Part shown: piece by piece, positions 1 to 7,028 of the stretch
Position numbering within the stretch: position 1 is the stretch's first letter
How the letters are laid out: each line of letters opens with the position of its first letter
Source of the DNA: an uncultured Sutterella sp.
GTDB taxonomy: Bacteria > Pseudomonadota > Gammaproteobacteria > Burkholderiales > Burkholderiaceae_F
Assembly (NCBI GenBank): GCA_900538905.1
Contig: UPZS01000006.1
Coordinates: forward strand, 1 to 62,406
Reading direction: 5' to 3'
Length of the DNA stretch: 62,406 bases
The notes under the pieces: model-generated
The model's input: the letters and a program-made list of their open reading frames with translations, nothing else
Databases searched by the model: none
What the model was told of the DNA's origin: nothing
Made by a program: the position numbers and the translations under genes

Positions 1-10
1 CGCGACTCAT
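1..10 (-). CDS. possible 5' end of a gene leaving the window
   Basis: An ATG read on the minus strand at 10-8 is followed by only two codons (Ser, Arg) before the window ends. It lies about 23 bases downstream of the predicted start of a strong promoter at 40-68, and a GGGAAG sequence sits about 6 bases before the ATG. Too little is present to identify a product. The promoter's GC-rich discriminator resembles the two tRNA promoters in this window, so a stable RNA is an alternative. Confidence 0.25.
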
Positions 11-39
11 TTTTTGCTTCCCGTCAAACGAGGTTGCGA

Positions 40-68
40 ATTATGATCGCCTCCGACTCTTTTGTCAA
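40..68 (-). promoter_or_regulatory. strong sigma-70-type promoter reading out of the left edge
   Basis: On the minus strand a perfect -35 TTGACA (68-63) and a -10 CATAAT (45-40) are separated by exactly 17 bases, giving a predicted start near position 33. It lies downstream of the histidine kinase stop and points away from the window, so it belongs to the next gene to the left. Confidence 0.7.
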
Positions 69-147
69 ATATTTTTTGTGCGTTTTGTCCTATTTTCTTC
101 CGGATATACTCCAATACCTTGTTTTTATTCTCTTTTTATTTTCTTTT

Positions 148-1527
148 TCACCGCCTCAGAAAACGCACCTGAGCACACAAACCGCCTTCTTCACGGTTTG
201 TCAACGTAAGTTCCGCGCCGTTGAGCGCAGCCATGTTTCGAGCAATGCACAGTCCCAAACCCGTTCCACCCGTCATACTGTTTCGGGAAGACTCAAGTCG
301 ATAGTACGGCTCAAATACAGTTTCAAGTTTTTCTTCAGGAATGCCCGGTCCGTTGTCCAGAACCGAAATGACGACGCCCTCGGCGTCCTTTTGCAAAACA
401 ACCTTAGCTTCGCCGGCATATTTGTTGGCGTTTGAAATCAAGTTCTCAAGGCAGCGGCGCAGGCACAACGTTCTGGCGCTGACAACCACCGTCTCTTCTT
501 CTCCGATTCCCTCGCACTGCAACGCAACTTTGCCGCCCACATCGGTCGCATCGTCGACCAGACTCTGCAGAAACGACACGAGTTCAAGTCGAATCGGTTT
601 CTCGTTGGTGGTCAAGCTCCTTGCAAATTCCAGCCCTTGCACGATGATTGAACTCATTTCAGCAGTCGTCGCCTGCAACTTCTCCCGAAGTTCCTGCGGT
701 TGAACCCTTTCCAGACGAAGCTGAAGTTTGGTAAGCGGCGTTCTCAGATCATGCGTCATTGCGGAAATCATGCGGTTGCGTTCCTCCAGATTCCCCAGCA
801 CCTGCTCACGCATGAGGTTGAACGAATGCGAAGCGTTTCGAATTTCCTTCACGCCCTCTTCCGGCAAAGGATCCACCAGATCGGGACGATGCCCGAACAT
901 CTCAACGGCTGACCCCAGTTTTTCAATCGGTCGGGTATAGCGACGAACCATGACCACGGCAAGCAACAGCATAATTACTGATTCCAGAAGAACGAACAGT
1001 CGCTGCGACCAGACAACGGCGCGATCATCTACATCGTGCGGCGTTGTAATCCGTAGCCACGATCCGTCGCTCAATTCCACTGCTACTTCAAGACTCGGTA
1101 GATGCTGCTGCAGAAGCGTGGCCTCTCCTTCCATCCGACGCACGGCAATTGCAGGCGCCGTCATGCCCGCATCCTCGAACACACTGCGTATTAAGGAAAG
1201 CTGGCGCGTCAGATGGTGGTCCGTTCGCCCCCATTCTGGGGCCTGATTCGAAATTCCAAGCGTTTCTTTCACAAAGCCCGAAGAATTCGCGTCGCGCATT
1301 CGAGCCAAAGTAGCGTCACGCTGCGCGGCCGGCATCGAATTCAGAAGCGTCCAATACGAGGCCAAGTGTTCCGCACGCGTTTGCTCGGCCTGCTGAACAT
1401 ACAGCCACTGCACGCTGCAGACCACGGCAAAGTTGGCGACCTGGAAAAGCACAATGCCGCCGATAATGAGCGTCAGGAGCTGCCCTGAAAACGAATCGAG
1501 GAATTTGAACAATCCCTTAAAGCGCAT
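148..1527 (-). CDS. sensor histidine kinase, EnvZ-like
   Basis: Membrane sensor kinase of 459 residues that should phosphorylate the response regulator encoded just upstream. Transmembrane segments lie at about 17-40 and 177-195, enclosing a periplasmic sensor region of about 135 residues with no fold I recognise. A HAMP-like linker follows. The phosphoacceptor motif MTHDLRTPL puts the histidine at residue 259, as in the EnvZ type. The catalytic ATPase domain shows an N box (ENLISNANKYA), GPGIPE, and GGTGLGLCIARN. The start lies 2 bases before the regulator stop, so the two are translationally close. The signal is unknown; the divergent cupin/flavoprotein genes are the natural candidate targets. 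Confidence 0.9.
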   Translation of the reverse strand: MRFKGLFKFLDSFSGQLLTLIIGGIVLFQVANFAVVCSVQWLYVQQAEQTRAEHLASYWTLLNSMPAAQRDATLARMRDANSSGFVKETLGISNQAPEWGRTDHHLTRQLSLIRSVFEDAGMTAPAIAVRRMEGEATLLQQHLPSLEVAVELSDGSWLRITTPHDVDDRAVVWSQRLFVLLESVIMLLLAVVMVRRYTRPIEKLGSAVEMFGHRPDLVDPLPEEGVKEIRNASHSFNLMREQVLGNLEERNRMISAMTHDLRTPLTKLQLRLERVQPQELREKLQATTAEMSSIIVQGLEFARSLTTNEKPIRLELVSFLQSLVDDATDVGGKVALQCEGIGEEETVVVSARTLCLRRCLENLISNANKYAGEAKVVLQKDAEGVVISVLDNGPGIPEEKLETVFEPYYRLESSRNSMTGGTGLGLCIARNMAALNGAELTLTNREEGGLCAQVRFLRR

Positions 1528-1529
1528 CT

Positions 1530-2291
1530 TTAGTCCTCTGCTTTGCTTACAGGCACAACCAGCATGTAGCCGTCGCCTCGCAAAGTGCGAATAAGCGAAG
1601 CGTTGCGTCCGCTGTCACGCAACTTCGAACGCAGTCGGCTGATCTGAACGTCAATGCTGCGATCATACGTATCGGACCTTGATCCCATCCGATCGAGAAT
1701 CATGTCCCGGGTCAAAACCCTACGCGGATTCATCAAGAAGTACTTCAAGAGCTTGAATTCGTTGGCGCTCAGCGCCACAGCGACATCGTTTTCGTCGATC
1801 AAATGGTGCGCAGCCATATTGATGCGCCAGGGACCGAATTTCCAGATCTCGGCAACCTCTTCGGGAACGTGCATCGTTGTATGTTGCGTTTCCGACATGC
1901 CGGACATTGAAGAACGCCGCAGAAGCGCCCGAATTCGAGCTACCAACTCGCGCATCTCAAAGGGCTTGGCAAGGTAATCATCCGCTCCGATTTCAAGGCC
2001 CACCACACGATCGGCCAATTCACCCAACGCACTCAGAAAAATGATCGGCACGGTCTCAAAACCAGATCCGGGAACTCGCAATCGCTTGCAGAGAGAAAGC
2101 CCATCTTCACCGGGCAGCATGATGTCGAGCAAAATCAGGCTCGGTTTGCGTCGCGACAGGGCGTCGAACAATCCCGCTCCATCACGCACCGCGCACGTCT
2201 CAAAGCCCAGAGCATGGAGGTTTTCTTCGAGAAGTTCAGCGATTTCCGCCTCATCTTCCACGATCAAAATCAAAGGCGCCGGTGTGGTCAT
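1530..2291 (-). CDS. OmpR-family response regulator
   Basis: Response regulator of 253 residues. The receiver domain has the acidic pocket (VEDE, residues 11-14), phosphoacceptor Asp56 in LLDIMLPGEDG and Lys109 in YLAKPFE. The C-terminal winged helix carries the OmpR/PhoB signature, with DRSIDVQISRLR in the recognition-helix region and a terminal RGDGYML. The open frame continues upstream, but that extension (cysteine- and serine-rich) does not resemble a receiver domain, so the ATG at 2291, followed directly by the first receiver strand, is chosen. It forms an operon with the kinase and is divergent from the cupin cluster across 195 bases. Confidence 0.9.
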   Translation of the reverse strand: MTTPAPLILIVEDEAEIAELLEENLHALGFETCAVRDGAGLFDALSRRKPSLILLDIMLPGEDGLSLCKRLRVPGSGFETVPIIFLSALGELADRVVGLEIGADDYLAKPFEMRELVARIRALLRRSSMSGMSETQHTTMHVPEEVAEIWKFGPWRINMAAHHLIDENDVAVALSANEFKLLKYFLMNPRRVLTRDMILDRMGSRSDTYDRSIDVQISRLRSKLRDSGRNASLIRTLRGDGYMLVVPVSKAED

Positions 2292-2350
2292 AGAAATACT
2301 TCGTCCGAAAAAAGCTTGAAACGATGATAGCAACCGAGTCCGACAAACTC

Positions 2351-2383
2351 TTGCAGCCCTGCAACATTTCTGAAAGGTTGCAG
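2351..2383. promoter_or_regulatory. nested inverted repeats between regulator and cupin genes
   Basis: TTGCAG at 2351-2356 faces CTGCAA at 2359-2364. CTGCAAC at 2359-2365 faces GTTGCAG at 2377-2383 with an 11-base spacer. The same TTGCAG hexamer therefore occurs three times in two orientations in 33 bases, midway between two divergent transcription units. This is an operator-like arrangement; binding by the adjacent response regulator is inference. Confidence 0.45.
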
Positions 2384-2486
2384 AGCAGGAACGGAAGAAA
2401 ACTGAAATACCTCCGAAAGATGCGGTTCCTAGCGTGTGAATCACATTCTTCCCAATTCGCATTTTCTCTGATGGAGGCAACCAATC

Positions 2487-2987
2487 ATGTTCAAATCCAC
2501 AGTTCTTCTTGCCGTCTTTGCCGGTCTATTTTCCGCTCAATGTGCTCTTGCGGCCGGTCATGTCATTGAGCATGCCGGCGACAAGCCCTCCGTTGTCGGT
2601 TCTTCCAAAATCTTCACGGGCAAAGTCCGTCAAGATCCCATTGCAAGCGCCGATCAATACAGCCACAACGGCATCACGGTCGTCACTTTCGAACCGGGAG
2701 CCCGCACGTTCTGGCATTCGCATCCGGCAGGACAGCGTCTGTTGATCGTCTCGGGAAAAGGCTTCGTGGGTACCGCTGACGGTGTCACTCACGTTGTGCG
2801 AGCCGGCGACTATGTCTGGTGTCCTCCCGAAATTGAACATTGGCACGGCGCAACACCCGATACTGCTATGTCGCACATCGCCATGACCAACAACAAGGAC
2901 GGCAAAACGGCTGTCTGGGGTAAGGCCGTAAGCGACAAGGAATATGCAGAGTTCTCGGCCAAAGCCTTCGATGCGCTTAAGAAATAA
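2487..2987 (+). CDS. exported cupin-domain protein
   Basis: Small single-domain cupin of 166 residues with a signal peptide (cleavage near residue 23, after CALAA). Cupin motif 1 is at 71-92, with metal-ligand candidates His77 and His79; the usual glutamate of that motif is glutamine (Gln83). Motif 2 (106-120) supplies His118, followed by His120. Such proteins bind a divalent metal and may act as oxygenases, isomerases or sensors; the substrate is not predictable. It is first gene of a plus-strand set with the CMD-like protein (gap 10), the exported flavoprotein and the DUF4405 protein, and is divergent from the two-component system. Confidence 0.85.
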   Translation: MFKSTVLLAVFAGLFSAQCALAAGHVIEHAGDKPSVVGSSKIFTGKVRQDPIASADQYSHNGITVVTFEPGARTFWHSHPAGQRLLIVSGKGFVGTADGVTHVVRAGDYVWCPPEIEHWHGATPDTAMSHIAMTNNKDGKTAVWGKAVSDKEYAEFSAKAFDALKK

Positions 2988-2997
2988 GGAGTCGACC

Positions 2998-3735
2998 ATG
3001 ACAAAACTCTCTTTTGTCCGCCAAGTCACCGTTGCCACCCTTTCCGTTCTTCTTTGCTCAAATCTTTGGGCAGCTTCCTCCGACACGCTCGCACCGCGTC
3101 AACGCGCCATCGTTGCGATCGCTGCACATACCGCCAATGGCGATCTCACCGCCCTGGAACGCAACCTTGTGGAAGGACTGCAGGCAGGCCTGACGGTCAA
3201 CGAAATCAAAGAAGTGCTCATTCAGCTCTATGCCTACACCGGGTTTCCACGCAGTCTCAACGCTATTCACACGTTCATGCGAGTGATGGACGAACGCACA
3301 AAAGCCGGTATCAATGATCCCGACGGCAAAGAACCCTCTCCCATTCCCGTCAATCTCAACAAAGACGAATATGGGGCAAAAGTTCGTGCCAAGCTCGGCG
3401 GTCGTACTGAGATTCCGCCTCCGTCGGGCTATCAACTTTTTGCACCGGGAATTGACACGTTTCTCAAAGAGCATCTCTTTTGCGACATCTTCATTCGTGA
3501 CAACCTCGACGCACAAAGCCGTGAGCTTGCAACCATCGGAGCCTTGGGCGGCATGACCGGCACCGCCGGCCAAATGAACTTCCACTTCAACGCCGCAATG
3601 AACACCGGTACCACAGCTGAACAGATGCGTGATTTCGTCAAGGTGATTGAAATGGAAGTCGGTGCCGACTACGCCAAGACGGCTCAAGGCGTTCTTAACA
3701 AGGTACTGACGAAGCGTAGCGCTAATGCAAAGTAA
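2998..3735 (+). CDS. exported two-repeat carboxymuconolactone decarboxylase-family protein
   Basis: Protein of 245 residues with an N-terminal signal peptide (about 1-26) and two tandem CMD/AhpD-like helical repeats, about 31-98 and 169-235. The redox CxxC of AhpD peroxidases is absent. Each repeat instead has the gamma-CMD-like position with a histidine (AYTGFPRSLNAIH in the first, GQMNFHFNAA in the second). The start at 2998 is chosen because AAGGAG lies at 2985-2990 and the signal peptide begins there; the longer frame would overlap the cupin gene. Most CMD proteins are cytoplasmic, so export together with a cupin is notable. A role in oxidising or decarboxylating an aromatic or lactone compound in the periplasm is inference. 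Confidence 0.85.
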   Translation: MTKLSFVRQVTVATLSVLLCSNLWAASSDTLAPRQRAIVAIAAHTANGDLTALERNLVEGLQAGLTVNEIKEVLIQLYAYTGFPRSLNAIHTFMRVMDERTKAGINDPDGKEPSPIPVNLNKDEYGAKVRAKLGGRTEIPPPSGYQLFAPGIDTFLKEHLFCDIFIRDNLDAQSRELATIGALGGMTGTAGQMNFHFNAAMNTGTTAEQMRDFVKVIEMEVGADYAKTAQGVLNKVLTKRSANAK

Positions 3736-3807
3736 CGGCCGGCAGTCTTGCGCGTACTTCGTACTGACAACACCTCAAGCACCTCATTGAGCGTTAGGTG
3801 CCGCACC

Positions 3808-3842
3808 GAGCCGAAAGCCTTCGCACAAAAGGTCTTCGGCTC
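3808..3842 (+). promoter_or_regulatory. stable intra-operon hairpin before the flavoprotein gene
   Basis: GAGCCGAA (3808-3815) pairs perfectly with TTCGGCTC (3835-3842). After one mismatch the stem continues with GCCTT against AAGGT, leaving a 7-base loop. No T-run follows, so this is not a standard terminator. The ribosome site GGAG begins 7 bases after the stem, so the hairpin could protect the mRNA from decay, set relative expression, or influence translation. Confidence 0.55.
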
Positions 3843-3858
3843 AAATATGGAGAAAACC

Positions 3859-4527
3859 ATGTCTACAGAGAGGGGTTTCGACTTCGAGCATCCCATTCAC
3901 TTCGTTGAACGCAGAAAACTTCTTCAAACCGCTGCTGCAGTAGCCGCTGTCGGCGTCTTGCCTGTCAGTGCAGCCTCAGTGCCAAAAAAAATAACGGTTG
4001 TCACCGGCAGCCCGCACCGTCGAGGCGCTTCCTTTTTGTTAACTGACGAGTTCATTCGAGGCGCCAAGGAAGTCGGCGCCGAAATCTACCGATTCGATGC
4101 GGCCTTCAAGCGCGTCACGGCCTGCAGCGGCTGTGATCATTGCGGCCTGGGCTCTTCGCCGTGCGTCTATCGCGACGATATGTTTGAGCTCAATCCTCAT
4201 CTCATCAATTGCGATCTTGTTGTTCTGAGCACACCTTTGTACTACTTCGGATTTTCCGCTCAACTCAAGCTCGTGATCGACCGCTTCTACGCCATCAACA
4301 GTCAATTGCACAGTCCTCGCCAAACAGTCTTGCTTGCGGCGGCCTGGAACAGCAACGATTGGACGTATACCGCTCTGAAGTCACATTACGAAACCTTAGT
4401 TCGATACATGGGCTGGACCGATGTCGGGAGAGTCGTTGCTACGGACAGCGGCACCCGCGGCATGTGTGAATCAACCGATTTTCCCCAAATGGCTTACGAG
4501 CTTGGGAAAAAAGTCGGCACTCGATAA
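3859..4527 (+). CDS. Tat-exported flavodoxin-fold protein with iron-sulfur flavoprotein cysteine motif
   Basis: Protein of 222 residues of the NADPH-dependent FMN reductase / iron-sulfur flavoprotein superfamily. The N-terminus carries a twin-arginine-like signal (ERRKLLQ at 17-23, then a hydrophobic stretch and an Ala-x-Ala region near 39). The FMN phosphate loop is TGSPHRRGAS (49-58). Cys89, Cys92, Cys95 and Cys102 form CX2CX2CX6C, the compact motif that binds a [4Fe-4S] cluster in Isf proteins. TPLYYFG (125-131) fits the flavin site. Two ATGs are close together; 3859 is chosen because GGAG sits 7 bases upstream. Tat export fits a protein folded around cofactors before transport. The likely electron source is the membrane protein encoded 15 bases downstream. 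Confidence 0.8.
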   Translation: MSTERGFDFEHPIHFVERRKLLQTAAAVAAVGVLPVSAASVPKKITVVTGSPHRRGASFLLTDEFIRGAKEVGAEIYRFDAAFKRVTACSGCDHCGLGSSPCVYRDDMFELNPHLINCDLVVLSTPLYYFGFSAQLKLVIDRFYAINSQLHSPRQTVLLAAAWNSNDWTYTALKSHYETLVRYMGWTDVGRVVATDSGTRGMCESTDFPQMAYELGKKVGTR

Positions 4528-4542
4528 AACCGAGAAATTGCC

Positions 4543-5283
4543 ATGAGGATTGTTTCTTGCTTCGAAACCGCCGACCCTCTGCTCAATTGGACTCGGCGCA
4601 TGCGCCTTGATGCGGTTCTGCTGCTACTCTTTTTCGTTGTCATGTACGACCGTCTCACGCAAAACCCGCGACATGAGGCCTTGGGCACGGCAAGTCTTCT
4701 CATCGTCTGCACACATTTGCTTGTCAATCGCACCTGGCTGAGGCAACACTTCGGAGCATGGTTCGGCATGGCAGTCAGGCGCCCACGCCGTCCGTCAGTC
4801 AAAAACCGTATCAGCACGATTTCCAACGTCGTCTTGCTTGCGACCTTAGCCGCCTCCTTCATCTCAGGAGTCATGTGCTCGCAAACTCTGTTTGCCGCCG
4901 TCACGCCACAGGTTTGGCGCATGGATCTTTCCTATCGAACGGCCCATGTGGCGCTTTCCATGTGGTTCTTTCTCGCTGCAGCCGTTCACGCCGGGCTGCA
5001 TGCACGGTTTCTGCTGGATAAGTGGGAATCAGCTCTGAAATCTCGACTTCCCGACTGGGTTGCCTTCTTGGGCAAGTATGGAACTTTGACGATCTTGGGC
5101 GTCGTTGCCGCTCAGATCTGGATTCGGCGCGAGTTCGCCTTTCTTCTGTCGTTCGAGATGTCCTACATCACGGTCAAGCGCGACGAGCTCCTTATCGCGA
5201 TGTCATTCGATCTGGCGGTCTTTTTCTGTGCCGTTGTCGTCGCTGTTCATGCGGCCACAAAAATCATCCTCTCCCGGAGCTGA
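4543..5283 (+). CDS. DUF4405-type six-helix membrane protein, probable b-type cytochrome
   Basis: Protein of 246 residues with hydrophobic segments at about 22-37, 48-64, 92-112, 133-153, 174-194 and 215-240. The first four resemble the DUF4405 / cytochrome b561-like four-helix unit. Histidines in or beside the helices (58, 135, 149, 153) are candidate axial haem ligands. It is the last gene of the cupin/CMD/flavoprotein set, 15 bases after the flavoprotein. Inference: it passes electrons from the quinone pool to the exported flavoprotein. Haem binding is not proven by sequence alone. Confidence 0.7.
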   Translation: MRIVSCFETADPLLNWTRRMRLDAVLLLLFFVVMYDRLTQNPRHEALGTASLLIVCTHLLVNRTWLRQHFGAWFGMAVRRPRRPSVKNRISTISNVVLLATLAASFISGVMCSQTLFAAVTPQVWRMDLSYRTAHVALSMWFFLAAAVHAGLHARFLLDKWESALKSRLPDWVAFLGKYGTLTILGVVAAQIWIRREFAFLLSFEMSYITVKRDELLIAMSFDLAVFFCAVVVAVHAATKIILSRS

Positions 5284-5291
5284 CAAAAATA

Positions 5292-5326
5292 AAAAGGAGA
5301 CATACCGATTTGGCACATCTCCTTTT
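5292..5326 (-). terminator. terminator of tRNA-Pro, probably bidirectional
   Basis: AAAAGGAGA (5292-5300) and TCTCCTTTT (5318-5326) form a perfect stem. On the minus strand it is followed by T5-A-T5 and ends the tRNA-Pro transcript. On the plus strand the T-run is shorter but the hairpin follows the DUF4405 stop by 9 bases and may end that operon too. Confidence 0.8.
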
Positions 5327-5336
5327 CCTGGAATTA

Positions 5337-5415
<79 letters not shown>

Positions 5416-5425
5416 CGAGTTGCGC

Positions 5426-5454
5426 ATTATGCGGCATTCGAAAAAAATTTTCAA
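5426..5454 (-). promoter_or_regulatory. promoter of tRNA-Pro
   Basis: Minus-strand -35 TTGAAA (5454-5449) and -10 CATAAT (5431-5426) with 17 bases between them, placing the start a few bases before the mature tRNA. The GC-rich sequence after the -10 is typical of stable-RNA promoters. Confidence 0.8.
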
Positions 5455-5527
5455 GTTTTCCACCGCATATGCCGCAAATTTTTCTTTGAGTGTGAGTCGA
5501 GAGACGATCTCCTTGCGAATCTGTCTC

Positions 5528-6445
5528 TTACTTCGTCTTCGTCAAAACAGCCGACAAGTCCTTGAGTTGATTGACGAAATTGGAAACCTTGCCACGCAAC
5601 AAGGCGTTTTCGGCTTCCAACCGCTCAAAGGCTGCCGCACGTGCACTTTCGTTAGTGGCCGAATACTGCAATGCAGTCGCCAGTTCGCTCTGCTTCGACG
5701 CCAATTCACCACGAGCCGCCGTCAGTTCTCCATTGAGCTGGGCCAACTGAGCGCGAGCTACAACAAGAGCTTGGTTGACCTGAGCCAGTTCATCCGTCTT
5801 GGCCTGCAGAGCCTGACTCGTCTCCAGAACCTTAGCGACTTCGGCCGACAGCAGCTCTTGAGCGCTTGCCGTCTTCTGCCGTTCTTCTGCAAGCTGAGAC
5901 TGAAGCGACTGAACTTCACCGCGAAGATTCGCAAGCTCGGCAGCCGCTGCGCGGTGAATTTCGTCCATCGGCAGGGCACCGGATTCAGTCGCAGTGTGAG
6001 CGGTCTCTTCGCTCTTTACGGTTTCAGGAGCAGATTCCTGCACGGGCTCGACGACTTCAGGTGCCGGTGCAACTACCACGGAGGCTACTTCGACCTGTGG
6101 TTCGGGCGTTACTTCCTGAACGGACGCAGCCTGTTGCGGTTCAGCCTTCGCTTCTACAGTTGCGGCTTCCTTTGCCTTGCCAGAGTAATCAACCGGGAAA
6201 GCCATCTCCTGCTTCAGACGCCCCTTAGCCTGCTCAATGGTCAAGTGTTCGACGTACAGCAGCGTCTTGATGCGATTAATGAGCGAAATATCCGAAGCGT
6301 TGTACATATGCTTCGGTTTGGAGTCATCCGCCGTCAACTCCGGAAAATGCAACTCCCAATAGCGCAGGATGTATGGAGCAAGGCCACACTGGGCAGAAAC
6401 TTCCTGCAACGAATAAAAACGACCGGACTGATTGTTGTCGCTCAT
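5528..6445 (-). CDS. MerR-family regulator with long coiled-coil C-terminus
   Basis: Protein of 305 residues. Residues 10-80 are a MerR-type winged helix (FYSLQEVSAQCGLAPYILRYWE, then a second helical region). A Pro/Ala/Glu-rich linker spans about 90-150, followed by an Ala/Gln/Glu-rich heptad-like coiled coil from about 155 to 305. MerR-like proteins at this ihfA-adjacent position in beta-proteobacteria are, as I recall, around 130 residues, so the C-terminal 170 residues look like an addition. The ATG at 6445 is chosen because the HTH starts there and a purine-rich AGAAAGAAAG precedes it. No metal-binding cysteines are seen. A terminator-like hairpin ends 26 bases before the start. Confidence 0.8.
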   Translation of the reverse strand: MSDNNQSGRFYSLQEVSAQCGLAPYILRYWELHFPELTADDSKPKHMYNASDISLINRIKTLLYVEHLTIEQAKGRLKQEMAFPVDYSGKAKEAATVEAKAEPQQAASVQEVTPEPQVEVASVVVAPAPEVVEPVQESAPETVKSEETAHTATESGALPMDEIHRAAAAELANLRGEVQSLQSQLAEERQKTASAQELLSAEVAKVLETSQALQAKTDELAQVNQALVVARAQLAQLNGELTAARGELASKQSELATALQYSATNESARAAAFERLEAENALLRGKVSNFVNQLKDLSAVLTKTK

Positions 6446-6470
6446 TTGAACTTTCTTTCTTCTAGACGAT

Positions 6471-6508
6471 AAAAAACCGACGAACATCAAAAAATGTGCG
6501 TCGGTTTT
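6471..6508 (-). terminator. terminator or attenuator between ihfA and merR
   Basis: On the minus strand AAAACCGACG (6508-6499) pairs with CGTCGGTTTT (6482-6473) and is followed by further T. It ends only 26 bases before the merR ATG, which leaves no room for a separate promoter after it. merR must therefore be expressed by read-through or from a promoter upstream of the hairpin; TTGCCA-16-AAAAAT lies upstream but is weak. Confidence 0.75.
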
Positions 6509-6586
6509 ACGAATTTTTGATCCGAAACCGCACGTGGCAAATTAGCCCGTCAAGTTTAGCGGATCAGAACGATCTTGTTTGCCCAA

Positions 6587-6964
6587 TCAGGCTCCTTCCT
6601 GAGACACAGGTCCGGCATAACCGGCCACAGCATCACGCATGAACGGTGCCGGTAAGAACGTCACAACGCGGCGAGCACTAATCTCGTAGGGAGCCCCCGT
6701 ACGAGGGTTACGACCGGGTCGAGCCTGCTTATCGCGAGTGCTGAATGTACCGAAGTTAGCGAGTTTAATTTCTCGACCTTCAGTAAGCGCCTGTTGCATC
6801 TCGTCAAAAATAGACTCTACCACCTCGTTGGCTTCGGTACGAGACAGACCGACATGTTCCTTGAGCATTTCTATGAAATGCATTTTCGTAACCGTCGGCG
6901 TCGTCCCTTCCGTGTTTGGGAACATGGCATCAAGCGAGCTGCTGATTGAGCTTTGATTATCCAT
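6587..6964 (-). CDS. ihfA: integration host factor alpha subunit
   Basis: DNA-bending protein of 125 residues that pairs with IhfB in nucleoid organisation, recombination and transcription control. The HU/IHF fold spans about 24-115. The beta-arm motif RPGRNPRTG (82-90), including the proline that intercalates into DNA, and ARRVVTF (97-103) are clear. About 20 residues precede the usual start of the family; an internal start at Met28 would be too short at the N-terminus. It follows pheT in the same direction with 64 bases between, as in E. coli and beta-proteobacteria. Confidence 0.93.
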   Translation of the reverse strand: MDNQSSISSSLDAMFPNTEGTTPTVTKMHFIEMLKEHVGLSRTEANEVVESIFDEMQQALTEGREIKLANFGTFSTRDKQARPGRNPRTGAPYEISARRVVTFLPAPFMRDAVAGYAGPVSQEGA

Positions 6965-7028
6965 CTTTCTTATTTTTTTTAAGTTAAATCAAAAGGGTGT
7001 CGCATTCTACAGGAAAATTTGCTTCCTG

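Noticed and set aside
1..147. T-rich stretch downstream of the histidine kinase as a terminator
   Set aside because: No stem of useful length precedes the T/A-rich runs; the kinase transcript's end is not visible.
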